The notes below the pieces were generated by a model. It did not search any database and was not told the origin of the DNA. It saw only the letters and a list, made by a program, of their open reading frames with translations. Shown here piece after piece: positions 8,883-17,926 of a stretch of DNA of 64,000 nucleotides (its first letter is position 1; the number at the start of each line of letters is the position of its first letter). The translations under genes were made by a program, and so were the position numbers. The DNA is from Erwinia persicina (GTDB lineage Bacteria; Pseudomonadota; Gammaproteobacteria; Enterobacterales; Enterobacteriaceae). The DNA is taken from the NCBI RefSeq assembly GCF_014838825.1, contig NZ_JACYMO010000001.1, forward strand, positions 368,566-432,565, given 5' to 3'.

Positions 8883-9791
8883 TCACAAAGGAACGTGCTG
8901 ACGGCAAACGGTGAGCAGCAACTGCCGTAGCCAGCGGTGGGCGGGGTCGACCTCCGATCGCGGGTGCCACATCTGCGACACGGTAATGGGGGCAGTTTTC
9001 ACCGGCAGTTCAAACATCGCCAGCCAGCCCTCCGGCTGATTAATTAAAAAGGATGCCGGCACCAGCGCCACCAGGTCAGAGGCCCGGGCCACCGCCAGTG
9101 CGGCGGGAAAGCCCGGCACCACGGCCTGCACCTTGCGCTGCAGGCCCAGTTCCGCCAGCGACGCATCCACCGGCCCCGTGCTGCGGCCGCTGCGTGAGGC
9201 CACGACATGGCCATAAGCCGTATACTGAGTGACGCTGACGTCCGCCTGCTGCGCCAGCGGATGATCCCGGCGGACCACGCCGACGAAACGATCGCGAAAC
9301 AGCGCCTGAAGGCGAATTTCCGGGCCCATCTCTCCGGCGACACCAATTTCAATATCCACCAGACCTTCTCGCAGCGGCTTTATGCTCTTTTGCGGTTTTG
9401 GAGCAAACCGCAGCCGCACCAGAGGGGCTGCGCTGGCGGTTGCGGCGATCAGCGCCGGACCAAAGGCTTCCACAAAGCCGTCGTTGGCGCGCAGGGTGAA
9501 CTCACGATCGAGGGTGGCCGGTTCCAGCGTCGTACTGGCGGGCCGCAGCACGGCACGGGCTTCGGTTACGGCACGCCGGGTGCTTTCACGCAGGGCTTCG
9601 GCCCGGGGCGTCAGCACCATCTGCCGCCCCGCCCGCACCAGCAGCGGATCGCCGGTCACGCTGCGCAGGCGGCTCAGGGTGCGGCTCATGGCGGAGGCAC
9701 TGAGCCCCAGACGGCGCGCAGCCGCCGCCACGCTGACTTCGGCCAGCAGGACGTCCAGGGCGATCAGCAAGTTCAAATCAGCTTCAGCCAT
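8883..9791 (-). CDS. LysR-family transcriptional regulator
   Basis: The N-terminus (~1-60) is a LysR winged helix: 'LNLLIALDVLLAEVSVAAAARRLGLSASAMSRTLSRLR'-type sequence with the usual 'TPRAEAL' turn. The rest is a periplasmic-binding-like effector domain. I prefer the start at 9791 (MAEADLNLL, 302 residues) over the ATG-like start at 9812 because LysR proteins normally begin close to the helix. No obvious divergent target is present: the next gene upstream, adhP, points the same way and has its own regulator. Confidence 0.88.
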   Translation of the reverse strand: MAEADLNLLIALDVLLAEVSVAAAARRLGLSASAMSRTLSRLRSVTGDPLLVRAGRQMVLTPRAEALRESTRRAVTEARAVLRPASTTLEPATLDREFTLRANDGFVEAFGPALIAATASAAPLVRLRFAPKPQKSIKPLREGLVDIEIGVAGEMGPEIRLQALFRDRFVGVVRRDHPLAQQADVSVTQYTAYGHVVASRSGRSTGPVDASLAELGLQRKVQAVVPGFPAALAVARASDLVALVPASFLINQPEGWLAMFELPVKTAPITVSQMWHPRSEVDPAHRWLRQLLLTVCRQHVPL

Positions 9792-9968
9792 CTCAGCGCA
9801 CGCTCGCCGCAAAGCCAGTCGGTGCCATCAAGTGCTCAATATCCTGCAGGGTCAGCGTCATAAGCGGGTTTTTTACCAGGGAAACATCCGCCCGATGATA
9901 GCACTGAAAGTGGGTGGTTTGCGAACAGGCACAGCGCGCTGCCGCGCCTGTGATGGCGGCCGGAGGTG

Positions 9969-9984
9969 GCCCGGCCGGCCGGGC
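9969..9984. repeat. GC-rich 16-bp perfect palindrome at the end of adhP
   Basis: GCCCGGCC/GGCCGGGC sits exactly at the adhP stop codon. It could act as a weak terminator, although no T-run follows on either strand. Confidence 0.35.
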
Positions 9985-11009
9985 TACAGAGCCAGATCGA
10001 TAACGATACGCCCCTCAATTTTACCGGCATGCATGCGGGCAAAAATATCGTTGATATTGGCCAGCGGCTCGACGGCGATATTCGCCGCCACCTTGTGGCG
10101 ACCGGCGAAGTCCAGAGCTTCCTGCAGGTCCTTACGCGTACCCACAATCGACCCGCGCACGGTAATGCCATCCAGCACCATATCGAAAATCGACAGGTCA
10201 AACTTGCCCGGCGGCAGCCCGTTCAGCACCATGGTTCCGCCGCGGCGCAGTGTGCCAATGGCCTGCTCAAAGGCTTTGGGCGAGACGGCCGTGACCAGTA
10301 CGCCGTGTGCGCCGCCGAACGCCTCTTTAAACACCTTCGCCGGGTCAACGTTGCGGGCGTTGGCCGTGACGCTGGCCCCCAGTCGTCTGGCAAAGGCCAG
10401 TTTGTCATCATCAATATCGACTGCCGCCACGTTAAAGCCCATGGCCACCGCGTACTGAACCGCCATATGGCCAAGCCCGCCGATACCGGACACCACCACC
10501 CAGTCCCCGGCTTTGGCTTCGGTCATTTTCAGTCCTTTATAGACCGTGACACCGGCACACAGAATGGGGGCAATTTCATTAAAATCGATATTGTCCGGCA
10601 GGATCCCAACGTAGTTAGCATCGGCCAGGCAGTACTCGGCAAAGCTGCCGTTCACCGAATAACCGGCGTTTTGCTGCGAATGGCAGAGGGTTTCCCAGCT
10701 GTCCAGGCAGTGTTCGCAGTGGCCGCAGGCGGAGTAGAGCCACGGTACGCCCACGCGGTCGCCCTCTTTAATATGTTTGACGCCTTCGCCGACCGCCACC
10801 ACATACCCGACACCCTCATGCCCCGGAATAAACGGCGGCTGCGGCTTGACCGGCCAGTCACCTTCGGCGGCGTGCAGGTCGGTATGGCAGACGCCGGTGG
10901 CGATGACTTTGACCAGCAGCTGACCCGGTCCCACCTCGGGGATCGGCACCTGTTCAATCACTAACGGCTGACCAAAGGCTTTCACGACGGCAGCTTTCAT
11001 GGTTTTCAT
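9984..11009 (-). CDS. adhP: zinc-dependent alcohol dehydrogenase, AdhP type
   Basis: The 341-residue protein has the catalytic zinc motif '[15 protein letters not shown]', 'GHEGVG', the four-cysteine structural zinc loop '[15 protein letters not shown]' and the NAD-binding '[13 protein letters not shown]'. This matches ethanol-active AdhP/AdhA enzymes (E. coli AdhP is of similar length). The start is supported by AAGGAG 7 bases upstream. It follows the aldehyde dehydrogenase gene after 26 bp, so the operon would oxidise an alcohol, probably ethanol, to the acid via the aldehyde. Confidence 0.9.
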   Translation of the reverse strand: MKTMKAAVVKAFGQPLVIEQVPIPEVGPGQLLVKVIATGVCHTDLHAAEGDWPVKPQPPFIPGHEGVGYVVAVGEGVKHIKEGDRVGVPWLYSACGHCEHCLDSWETLCHSQQNAGYSVNGSFAEYCLADANYVGILPDNIDFNEIAPILCAGVTVYKGLKMTEAKAGDWVVVSGIGGLGHMAVQYAVAMGFNVAAVDIDDDKLAFARRLGASVTANARNVDPAKVFKEAFGGAHGVLVTAVSPKAFEQAIGTLRRGGTMVLNGLPPGKFDLSIFDMVLDGITVRGSIVGTRKDLQEALDFAGRHKVAANIAVEPLANINDIFARMHAGKIEGRIVIDLAL

Positions 11010-11035
11010 TATGCACTCCTTACGGGAAAACAGGC

Positions 11036-12556
11036 TTAAAACAGCCCTAACGGTGCTGTGTCATAGCTGACCAGCAGGTTTTTAGTTTGCTGATAGGCGT
11101 TCAGTGCCATCTTGTGCGTCTCGCGCCCGACGCCCGACTGCTTGTAACCGCCAAAGGCGGCGTGAGCCGGGTATATGTGATAACAGTTAGTCCACACGCG
11201 TCCGGCCTTGATGCTGCGGCCCATGCGATAGGCAAGATTCGAGTCGCGCGTCCAGATGCCCGCCCCCAGGCCAAACTGGGTTTCATTGGCGATGGCCAGC
11301 GCCTCCGCTTCATCCCGGAAGCGCGTCACGCCAATCACCGGCCCGAAAATCTCCTCCTGGAAACAGCGCATCTGGTTATCCCCCTGGATAAGCGTCGGCT
11401 GGATGTAGTAGCCGCTGTCCAGCTCCGGGCCCAGGCTGGCGCGTTCACCGCCTGTGAGAATTTTGCCGCCTTCCAGGCGGGCGATATCGATGTAGGAGAG
11501 GATCTTATCGAACTGCTGGCGTGATGCCTGCGCCCCGATCATCGTCTCTGTGTCCAGCGGGTCACCGCGTTTGATGGTGGCGACTTTTGCCATCACTTTT
11601 TCCATAAAGGGTGCATAGATCGCTTCATGGATCAGGGCGCGTGACGGGCAGGTGCAGACTTCGCCCTGGTTGAAGAAGCCCAGCACCAGCCCTTCTACCG
11701 CTTTATCAATGAAATCAGGCTCCCCGTTCATCACATCGGCAAAGTAAATGTTCGGTGATTTACCGCCCAGCTCCACGGTGCAGGGAATGATGTTTTCCGC
11801 CGCACAGGCCATAATATGGCGGCCTACCGGCGTTGAACCGGTAAAGGCAATCTTGGCGATACGCCGGCTGGTGGCCAGGGCTTCTCCGGCTTCCCGGCCA
11901 AAGCCCTGCACGACATTGAGCACCCCGGGCGGGAAGAGATCCCCGACCAGTTCCAGCAGCAGCGTGATCGCCAGCGGTGTCTGTTCAGCGGGCTTCAGCA
12001 CCACGCAGTTACCGGCTGCCAGCGCCGGGGCCAGCTTCCAGGCCGCCATCAGCAGCGGGAAGTTCCACGGGATAATCTGCCCGACCACGCCCAGCGGTTC
12101 GTGGAAGTGATAAGCAACGGTTTTCTCATCAATCTCGGCGGCGCTGCCTTCCTGCGCCCGCAGACATCCGGCGAAGTAGCGGAAGTGATCCACGGCCAGC
12201 GGCAGGTCCGCATTGAGGGTTTCGCGGATCGGTTTCCCGTTGTCCCAGCTCTCTGCCACGGCCAGGTATTCCAGGTTCGCTTCGATCCGGTCCGCCAGCT
12301 GCAACAGCAGGTTGGAACGGTGCTGAACGCTGGTTTTTCCCCAGGCGTCCGCTGCACGGTGTGCGGCATCCAGCGCGGCGTCAATATCACGGGCATCGGA
12401 ACGTGGAAACTGTGCAATGTCACTGCCGTTCACCGGCGAGGTATTCATAAAATACTGGCCGCTCAGCGGTTCGACGAATTTGCCATCAATGAAGTTGCCG
12501 TAGGCGGCCTTAAAGGACACCAGGGCTCCGGGCGTGCCGGGATGGGAATAACGCAT
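11036..12556 (-). CDS. aldB: NAD(P)-dependent acetaldehyde dehydrogenase, AldB/ExaC type
   Basis: With the start at 12556 the protein has 506 residues, the size of ExaC/AldB enzymes, and ends with the family's characteristic 'PLGLF'. The catalytic cysteine lies in '[14 protein letters not shown]' and the base in '[12 protein letters not shown]'; 'IIPWNFPLL' lies in the cofactor site. The frame continues upstream to a GTG at 12628, but AGAGGA sits 7 bases before ATG 12556, and the sigma-54 promoter would leave only a few bases of leader before the GTG. It is the first gene of an operon with adhP. Confidence 0.9.
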   Translation of the reverse strand: MRYSHPGTPGALVSFKAAYGNFIDGKFVEPLSGQYFMNTSPVNGSDIAQFPRSDARDIDAALDAAHRAADAWGKTSVQHRSNLLLQLADRIEANLEYLAVAESWDNGKPIRETLNADLPLAVDHFRYFAGCLRAQEGSAAEIDEKTVAYHFHEPLGVVGQIIPWNFPLLMAAWKLAPALAAGNCVVLKPAEQTPLAITLLLELVGDLFPPGVLNVVQGFGREAGEALATSRRIAKIAFTGSTPVGRHIMACAAENIIPCTVELGGKSPNIYFADVMNGEPDFIDKAVEGLVLGFFNQGEVCTCPSRALIHEAIYAPFMEKVMAKVATIKRGDPLDTETMIGAQASRQQFDKILSYIDIARLEGGKILTGGERASLGPELDSGYYIQPTLIQGDNQMRCFQEEIFGPVIGVTRFRDEAEALAIANETQFGLGAGIWTRDSNLAYRMGRSIKAGRVWTNCYHIYPAHAAFGGYKQSGVGRETHKMALNAYQQTKNLLVSYDTAPLGLF

Positions 12557-12646
12557 CGCAAAATCCTCTTGTAGGGGGTTCTCAGAGAGATAATCAACCG
12601 CGCCGTACTGTTGTTCATACGTTGTCACGGTTGAACGATCCCTTTT

Positions 12647-12661
12647 GCATATGGCGTGCCA
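12647..12661 (-). promoter_or_regulatory. sigma-54 (-24/-12) promoter of aldB-adhP
   Basis: On the minus strand TGGCACGCCATATGC matches the sigma-54 consensus TGGCAC-N5-TTGC with the required GG and GC spaced by 10 bases. Transcription would begin near 12636, leaving ~80 bases before the aldB ATG. The divergent gene encodes a sigma-54 activator, which strengthens the call. Confidence 0.8.
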
Positions 12662-12758
12662 GTTTCGGGACGATATGTCACCGTTTATAATGATGTTAAA
12701 AATCAGCAGGATGGGCTGTTCTTTTTATCAGTAACGGGAAGTTTGAGAGCGAAATTCC

Positions 12759-12783
12759 GCAACTGTGTTGCAAATCGCAACAC
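12759..12783. promoter_or_regulatory. probable upstream activator site for the sigma-54 activator
   Basis: GTGTTGC-AAATC-GCAACAC is a perfect 7-bp-arm palindrome (12765-12783), preceded by an overlapping GCAAC-N3-GTTGC. A further half-site, GCAACA, lies at ~12810. The cluster lies about 110 bp upstream of the -24/-12 element, a normal enhancer distance. Binding by the divergent activator is inference. Confidence 0.6.
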
Positions 12784-12840
12784 CCTGAATACCAGATAGC
12801 TACAATGTCGCAACACTCTGACGACGGTATGAGGTTATCA

Positions 12841-14628
12841 ATGCAGGGATTTTCGTCACCGGCCATTCCCTCCGCGATCGCGCCCGATCCCCTTCTGAGC
12901 GACTCCTGGTTTCGCAGCCAGCTATACGGTCTGGATCGCCTTTCCGATGATTTTCCCCGACTGCGTCAGGGGGAACTGGCGGATGTGCTGGCCCACCACG
13001 CCACGCTGCAGCAGTTTGCCCGGCCTGCCATCCATGCCCTCGCCGAAAAAGTGGCCGACAAGCAGGCCGTGGTGATCCTCTCCGACGCCAGCGGTCTGGT
13101 CCTGAACACCTTTGGCGATATGCAGGCGCTGAAAAAAGCCGAACGTTTTGCACTGGCACCCGGTAATTTATGGAGCGAGTGCGGGCGCGGCACCAATGCC
13201 ATCGGCACGGCGCTGGCCATTGATGACTGCTGTGAAATCGACGGTCAGCAGCATTTTCTCACCCGTAACCAGGGCCTGTACTGCGCGGCCATTCCGCTGC
13301 AAACCCCCGGCGGGCAGGTCGCCGGGGTACTGGATATTTCCGGTCCGGCGCATTTTGCCCATCCGCATACGCTGGCATGGATCAATGAGGCAGCCAGACA
13401 AATTGAGTATCTTTGGGTGAAGCAGACCCTGCATCCTGACCAGTGGCTGATGAGCCTGCATCTGCAGTTGCAGGGGCTGGACCGGGCTGAAGAGCTGTTA
13501 CTGGTGTTTTCTGACAATATTCTGATGGCGGCCAACCGTGTCGCGATGCGTGAGCTGACGCTGCGCGCTGAACAGATGGGCAGCCTGACCTTTCAGCAGC
13601 TCTTCCCGCATCTGCAACAGCACGCTAATCAGGTCCCGCAGTCCCTGACCACCTGTGATGCACAACGTTATTTTTTCCGCCTGCGAGCCCCGGCACGTCG
13701 CCACGTTCCTGCCCTGCAGACCGGAGCCTGCCCTCTCCCGCTGCCGCTGCGTGACGGCGGAGATAAGCTGGTGCGCCTGTTGAATGCCGGGGTATCTCTC
13801 TGCGTACAGGGCGAAACCGGCAGCGGCAAAGAGTATGTCAGCCGGATGCTGCATCAGCAGAGTCGCTGGCGTCAGGGGAAATTTGTTGCCATTAACTGCG
13901 CAGCGATCCCCGAATCGCTGATCGAATCGGAACTGTTTGGCTATCAGCCGGGGGCCTTTACCGGTGCCAGCAAGAACGGCTATATCGGTAAAATTCGCGA
14001 AGCCGACGGCGGGGTGCTGTTTCTGGATGAAATTGGCGATATGCCGCTGGCGCTGCAGACCCGTCTGCTGCGTGTTTTACAGGAAAAAGAGGTCGCTCCG
14101 CTGGGATCAAGCCGCAGCTGGCCGGTAAATTTTGCTGTGATCTGCGCGACGCACCGCAACCTGCCCGCGCGGGTCGCCAGCGGTGAGTTCCGCGAAGACC
14201 TGCTCTACCGTCTGCAGGAATTTTCACTGACTCTGCCCCCCCTGCGCGAGTGGCCGGAACTGCCCGCCTTTATTCTGCAGCTCTGGCAGGAAATGGGTGG
14301 GGAACAGCGGGGCATCGGTCTGTCGCCGCGGCTGCTGGCTACCCTGACACAGCAGGCGTGGCCGGGAAATGTCCGGCAGCTGCGCAGCGTGCTGAAGGTG
14401 TTACTGGCGCTGGCAGATGATGACACCCAACTGGATGCGGACAGTCTGCCGCCGGAGTATCAGCATTGTGCTGCCCCACCGCGCCCCGCACTGCAACAGC
14501 ATGACGACGCCCTGATTGCGGCAACGCTGCAACGCTTTAACGGCAACGTCAGTAAAACGGCGGAGGCACTGGGGGTGGCGCGCAGCACGCTCTACCGGCG
14601 GGCGGCGCGCCAGTCTTGCGGAGATTAA
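12841..14628 (+). CDS. sigma-54-dependent activator, AcoR/DhaR type
   Basis: Domains in order: an N-terminal GAF-like sensor ('GNLWSECGRGTNAIGTAL', 'HFLTRNQGLYCAAIPL'), an AAA+ domain with Walker A GETGSGKE at ~324, the sigma-54 contact loop GAFTGA at ~371 and Walker B 'GGVLFLDEIGD', and a Fis-type helix-turn-helix at the C-terminus ('VSKTAEALGVARSTLYRRA'). I chose ATG 12841 (595 residues) because GAGG lies 6 bases upstream; the frame is open from 12805. It is divergent from aldB-adhP and surely activates that operon. The effector is likely the alcohol, the aldehyde or a derived compound. Confidence 0.9.
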   Translation: MQGFSSPAIPSAIAPDPLLSDSWFRSQLYGLDRLSDDFPRLRQGELADVLAHHATLQQFARPAIHALAEKVADKQAVVILSDASGLVLNTFGDMQALKKAERFALAPGNLWSECGRGTNAIGTALAIDDCCEIDGQQHFLTRNQGLYCAAIPLQTPGGQVAGVLDISGPAHFAHPHTLAWINEAARQIEYLWVKQTLHPDQWLMSLHLQLQGLDRAEELLLVFSDNILMAANRVAMRELTLRAEQMGSLTFQQLFPHLQQHANQVPQSLTTCDAQRYFFRLRAPARRHVPALQTGACPLPLPLRDGGDKLVRLLNAGVSLCVQGETGSGKEYVSRMLHQQSRWRQGKFVAINCAAIPESLIESELFGYQPGAFTGASKNGYIGKIREADGGVLFLDEIGDMPLALQTRLLRVLQEKEVAPLGSSRSWPVNFAVICATHRNLPARVASGEFREDLLYRLQEFSLTLPPLREWPELPAFILQLWQEMGGEQRGIGLSPRLLATLTQQAWPGNVRQLRSVLKVLLALADDDTQLDADSLPPEYQHCAAPPRPALQQHDDALIAATLQRFNGNVSKTAEALGVARSTLYRRAARQSCGD

Positions 14629-15020
14629 CCGTCCAGCAGCGTGGTGCCGTAAGAGTTATCGATAGTGCAAAGCCAGCCGCCATCCGGCTCCTGACGATAG
14701 ACATAGGTGGCCCGGCGCGTGGTGGTGACGGTTCCTCCCGCGCCGTCAGGATAGTGCAGGACCGTTTCCATTATCACCAGGGCGTTTCCGCTGCCTTCGA
14801 TGACCTGCATCTCGCCCTGCTCTACCCTGAGCTGGCCTTGAAAGTGGTCGGCAATCGCCACAAAGGCCCGGCGAATGGCATCGTGCCCCTGCACAATCAT
14901 CCCGGGTTTCACCACCAGGCTGGCATCAGCGGCATACCAGCCCATCAGGCTGTCAAAATCCCGGGCGGTGATCGCCCGGTCACAGGCTTCTATGATGCGT
15001 CGTATCGGGTGTGAATTCAC
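14625..15020 (-). CDS. SnoaL/NTF2-like (DUF4440-type) protein
   Basis: Starting at the GTG at 15020 (CAGGAG 8 bases upstream) the protein has 131 residues and is a single NTF2-like cone: 'IEACDRAITARDFDSLMGWYAADASLVVKPGMIVQGHDAIRRAF' is the classic pattern at the N-terminus. Such proteins are small ketosteroid-isomerase-like enzymes or binding proteins. The longer frame would overlap the anti-sigma gene and is unlikely. It lies 89 bp downstream of that gene and overlaps the end of the activator gene convergently by 4 bp. Function unknown. Confidence 0.75.
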   Translation of the reverse strand: MNSHPIRRIIEACDRAITARDFDSLMGWYAADASLVVKPGMIVQGHDAIRRAFVAIADHFQGQLRVEQGEMQVIEGSGNALVIMETVLHYPDGAGGTVTTTRRATYVYRQEPDGGWLCTIDNSYGTTLLDG

Positions 15021-15109
15021 GTTAATGGCTCCTGACGGATAAGGTTGGTTTTTCACCCTGTCATAACGGTGCCAGAAAACAAGGGATTTACCCCTTTTTT
15101 CTGTTTGTC

Positions 15110-15907
15110 TCAGGCTGCGCTCAACCCCTGCCTCAGCCTCCCGGCGCTCTGTTGCAGCTGTTGTGCCGGACTGCGGCCAATCAGCACGAACTGATATCCC
15201 CCGGCGTGCCACCAGGCAAGGTTCATCCCGTGACGCCGCTCCGCCTGTATCTCGGTTTCATTTTCATGCTTTTCACGCGAGACGCAGAGTGCCACCGGCC
15301 CCCACTGGGCATGTTCCCAGGCGATCTGCACGATGCTGGTATCGTCATAGCGCAGCAGCCGCACGCTTTTCAGCGCGGCATTGTGTAACGCCAGCTGTTC
15401 CGCGCTGAGCTGCAGGCCCATCTGCTGCGAGGTGCGTTCCAGCGCCCGCGCAATCAGCGGCGCGGAGCTGTCCACGTCGGCCAGCGTTTGCGGGCTGTAG
15501 AGGGACATATACCCGGCTTCCAGGTCGCGGATCTTCTCGCTTTCACGCTGCGCCCCATCGGGCCGGGCAAAATAGCCGAGGCTGGAGCCGATCGCGAGGA
15601 AACTCAGCGAGGCGGCAATCAGCGCCCGCCGGCTGACCTGTCCGGTGGCTGCCGGGGCGGGCGATTGCGCCAGCAGGCGATCGAGGTCTTTCTTCATCTG
15701 CGCCGCCGGTGCCGCCGCCAGCAGCGGCTCAAAGGCCGCTTCAAACGGCTGGTTGCTCTTCATCAGTGCGGCGGTGCGGGCGGACAGCGTCTGATCACGC
15801 TTCAGCTGCTGCTCAAAGTCCTGCATCTCGTCTGCGCTCATCTCACCGTCCAGCCACGCGGTAATCGCTTCATCGCTCCAGGGGGCGCTTAACCGTTCTC
15901 TGTTCAC
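15110..15907 (-). CDS. membrane-anchored anti-sigma factor
   Basis: The 265-residue protein has an N-terminal acidic helical domain ('ITAWLDGEMSADEMQDFEQQL'), as in many ECF anti-sigma factors, one membrane segment at ~96-112 ('ALIAASLSFLAIGSSLGYF') and a ~150-residue periplasmic domain. It overlaps the upstream ECF sigma gene by 4 bp (ATGA), the standard arrangement for a sigma/anti-sigma pair. No zinc motif HxxxCxxC is visible, so it is not a ChrR/RsrA-type redox sensor. Confidence 0.85.
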   Translation of the reverse strand: MNRERLSAPWSDEAITAWLDGEMSADEMQDFEQQLKRDQTLSARTAALMKSNQPFEAAFEPLLAAAPAAQMKKDLDRLLAQSPAPAATGQVSRRALIAASLSFLAIGSSLGYFARPDGAQRESEKIRDLEAGYMSLYSPQTLADVDSSAPLIARALERTSQQMGLQLSAEQLALHNAALKSVRLLRYDDTSIVQIAWEHAQWGPVALCVSREKHENETEIQAERRHGMNLAWWHAGGYQFVLIGRSPAQQLQQSAGRLRQGLSAA

Positions 15908-16419
15908 AGGCGTTTCTCCTTTACGGTCGCTGTACCGGTTTCGGCTCGTGCCAGCGTAGTCCTTGCCGCCGCCAGACGGCTCATAATGGTGCCGATCGGT
16001 ACGGTCAGCGTGTCAGCTGCTTCCTGATAGGTAAAACCTTCAACGTAGACAAGGAACACGGCATTCCGCTGCGCCTCGGGCAGTCTGGCCACGCGCTGCA
16101 TCACCTGCTGATAGTGCAGATGGTTATCGTCATGCTGCCAGGTGTCCGGGGCATAAAGCTCGTCGCTGTCGACAAATCCCTGCCCCTGGCGCACGCGCTG
16201 CGCGCGCAGATCGTTGATCCACACCGAATGCAGCAGCGTAAATAACCAGCGGTCAATGCGCGTACCGGGGGTAAACTGTGCGCTGCGCTCAAGCGCCCGG
16301 ACGCAGGTGGTCTGCACCAGCTCCCGGGCCACCTCGTTGTTACGGGACAGCACCATCCCGTAGCGCCACAGGCGCGTAAGATGGTCTGCCAGATGATGGC
16401 GGACTTCGCTGCTGGTCAT
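15904..16419 (-). CDS. ECF-family RNA polymerase sigma factor
   Basis: The 171-residue protein has only regions 2 and 4. Region 2 is 'LTRLWRYGMVLSRNNEVARELVQTTCVRALE', with the helix usual for -10 binding. Region 4 ends in 'YQEAADTLTVPIGTIMSRLAAAR', the -35 recognition helix-turn-helix. The gene is followed by its anti-sigma factor with a 4-bp overlap and preceded by a TPR protein and a cytochrome b561, all in one direction. The sigma factor may control its own operon, and perhaps the b561. Confidence 0.92.
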   Translation of the reverse strand: MTSSEVRHHLADHLTRLWRYGMVLSRNNEVARELVQTTCVRALERSAQFTPGTRIDRWLFTLLHSVWINDLRAQRVRQGQGFVDSDELYAPDTWQHDDNHLHYQQVMQRVARLPEAQRNAVFLVYVEGFTYQEAADTLTVPIGTIMSRLAAARTTLARAETGTATVKEKRL

Positions 16420-16445
16420 GTTTTCTTCTCCAGGCCGCCGGCCGT

Positions 16446-16976
16446 TCAGGACTCAGGGTGGCCGTTAATCGCCGCCTGTAAATCCCGGTACTCTTCACAG
16501 TTCACCCCGCACAGGGAGCGAATAACCGCCAGCTGCTCGCGCGCCAGGTCAGGACGCCCTTTAATCATCCATGCCTCACCGAGGTATTCGCGTACCCGGG
16601 CATAGTGTGGATCGAGCGCTATCGAGCGCTGATAATAGCCTATCCCCTCATCCGTACGCCCTGATTTCCGCGTGGCATAGCCACGATAATTCCATGCCTC
16701 GCGGGTATCCGGATTTTTAAGCCTGTCCAGGAGATTCAGCGCGGCCTGATAATCGCCCTTCTTCGCCAGGTGGTAGGCGTAGCGGGTTTTATCCTCATCG
16801 CTGAGGCGGCTGGTTTTTTCCACGACGCACTGCCTGCGGGTACTGTCATACACCTGACCTTTCGGGCAGTCCGGGGTTTTGCTCTCGCTATTGTCATCAC
16901 CCATGGCCTGCGCCAGCGGTGCGTGCAGGGTAAACAGCAGCGCCGGAAGCGTCATCAGTAACATCATTTTTTTCAT
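16446..16976 (-). CDS. exported TPR-repeat protein
   Basis: With the start at 16976 (AGGA upstream) the protein has 176 residues: a signal peptide (MKKMMLLMTLPALLF...AQA), a short two-Cys segment ('DCPKGQVYDSTRRQCV'), then at least three tetratricopeptide units ('AYHLAKKGDYQAALNLLDRL', 'AWNYRGYATRKSGRTDEGIGYY', 'ARVREYLGEAWMIKGRPDLA') and a final Cys pair (CGVNC). It sits 13 bp downstream of the cytochrome gene and 26 bp before the sigma gene. A periplasmic scaffolding or sensing role for the sigma/anti-sigma pair is conceivable. Confidence 0.82.
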   Translation of the reverse strand: MKKMMLLMTLPALLFTLHAPLAQAMGDDNSESKTPDCPKGQVYDSTRRQCVVEKTSRLSDEDKTRYAYHLAKKGDYQAALNLLDRLKNPDTREAWNYRGYATRKSGRTDEGIGYYQRSIALDPHYARVREYLGEAWMIKGRPDLAREQLAVIRSLCGVNCEEYRDLQAAINGHPES

Positions 16977-16989
16977 GGTCGTTATCCTG

Positions 16990-17574
16990 TCAGGAAGCGG
17001 AAGTGTTGCGAACGGGCAGCATTCGGCGCAGGACGCTGTCGCGCAGAACATAGTGATGGAACAGTGCGGCAAGCGCGTGTGCGCCCGCCAGAATAATCAG
17101 CGCCCACGCCACATTGTCGTGCCAGCCTGCCAGCTGATGGCGTCGGCCGGGATCGACGGCGATCCACGCAGGGATATGAAACAGACCGAAGAAGGTAAAG
17201 GGCTCCTGCTGCGCCCAGCGCAACATAAAGCCGAGGCCTGTCTGCGTGAACAGCAGAAGATACAGCGCCCCGTGGACGGCGTGCGCGGCAACACGTGACA
17301 GGCGCGATCCCGCTGCAGGTGGCAGGGCAAAGCGCGCCCGGTGCTGGCTGAAGATACGCCACAGCGGACGGATAACCATGACGGTCGCCAGCAGAATGCC
17401 GCAGGAGATATGCACTGACTGTAAGCCTTTACGCAGCGGCGTCCCGCGCTCCAGCAGCGCCCAGATATGCGCTGATGCAAACAGAAAGATAACGCTGCCG
17501 GCGGTGAGCCAGTGCAGCGCCAGGGTCAGAGCGTCATAGCGCTGACGCAGGGGCCGTGAGGGAGGTAATGACAT
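16990..17574 (-). CDS. cytochrome b561 family protein
   Basis: The 194-residue membrane protein has four hydrophobic helices. Conserved heme-ligand histidines are seen in 'LALHWLTAGSVIFLF', 'VHISCGILLATVMVIRPLWR' and near the C-terminus in 'WHDNVAWALIILAGAHALAALFHHYV'. This is the CybB/YodB family that passes electrons from quinol to periplasmic acceptors. It is the first gene of the sigma-factor operon. Its presence suggests that the operon reacts to redox or oxidative stress in the envelope. Confidence 0.88.
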   Translation of the reverse strand: MSLPPSRPLRQRYDALTLALHWLTAGSVIFLFASAHIWALLERGTPLRKGLQSVHISCGILLATVMVIRPLWRIFSQHRARFALPPAAGSRLSRVAAHAVHGALYLLLFTQTGLGFMLRWAQQEPFTFFGLFHIPAWIAVDPGRRHQLAGWHDNVAWALIILAGAHALAALFHHYVLRDSVLRRMLPVRNTSAS

Positions 17575-17612
17575 CGCGAGGGTTTTCCTGTCGCAGTGGA
17601 AGATGTTCAGTT

Positions 17613-17631
17613 AACACCTGAGGACGGTGTT
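17613..17631. promoter_or_regulatory. inverted repeat before the b561/ECF operon
   Basis: AACACC-N7-GGTGTT lies 39-57 bp upstream of the cytochrome b561 start codon, within its likely promoter. It may be an operator; no regulator is assigned. Confidence 0.35.
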
Positions 17632-17926
17632 CTATTCGAAAAAAGTGTCACCTTTTTTGGCCGACAGCGTGGGCAAGAGAGTGTGCGGCATTGCCCCGTC
17701 CCGGGCATAAAGTCCGCTGCTGTTTTTTCATTTCCCGCGATAATTGAATAACAGGCTTTTGCCTATTTATAAGTAAATAAACTCAGAGGGTAATTAAATT
17801 AAACGTTAAGTAAGTAAATTAATTTAGGGATTTGATTTAAATATAATAAATAGTTATTAACTTTTCGTTAAATTGAGCCTAAAATATGCGCTCAATTTGT
17901 TAACCTATATTGATGCCTTATTTAAT
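17632..17926. other. AT-rich upstream region of mqo
   Basis: About 295 bp with no gene. The last 150 bp are strikingly AT-rich, with repeated AAGTAAAT and TTAAATTAA stretches that could hold ArcA-type or H-NS sites. The mqo promoter must lie here. A 19-codon TTG-started extension of the mqo frame runs into it but has no ribosome site. Confidence 0.4.

Noticed and set aside
9969..9984. GC-palindrome as a sure terminator for adhP
   Set aside because: No T-run follows, so it is listed only as a palindrome.
9382..10458. 358-codon + strand frame across the LysR and adhP genes
   Set aside because: It is antisense to both genes, has Arg/Ser-rich nonsense composition and no ribosome site.
12556..12628. 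24-residue N-terminal extension of the aldehyde dehydrogenase
   Set aside because: It starts with GTG only ~8 bases after the predicted sigma-54 start, while a good ribosome site precedes the ATG at 12556.
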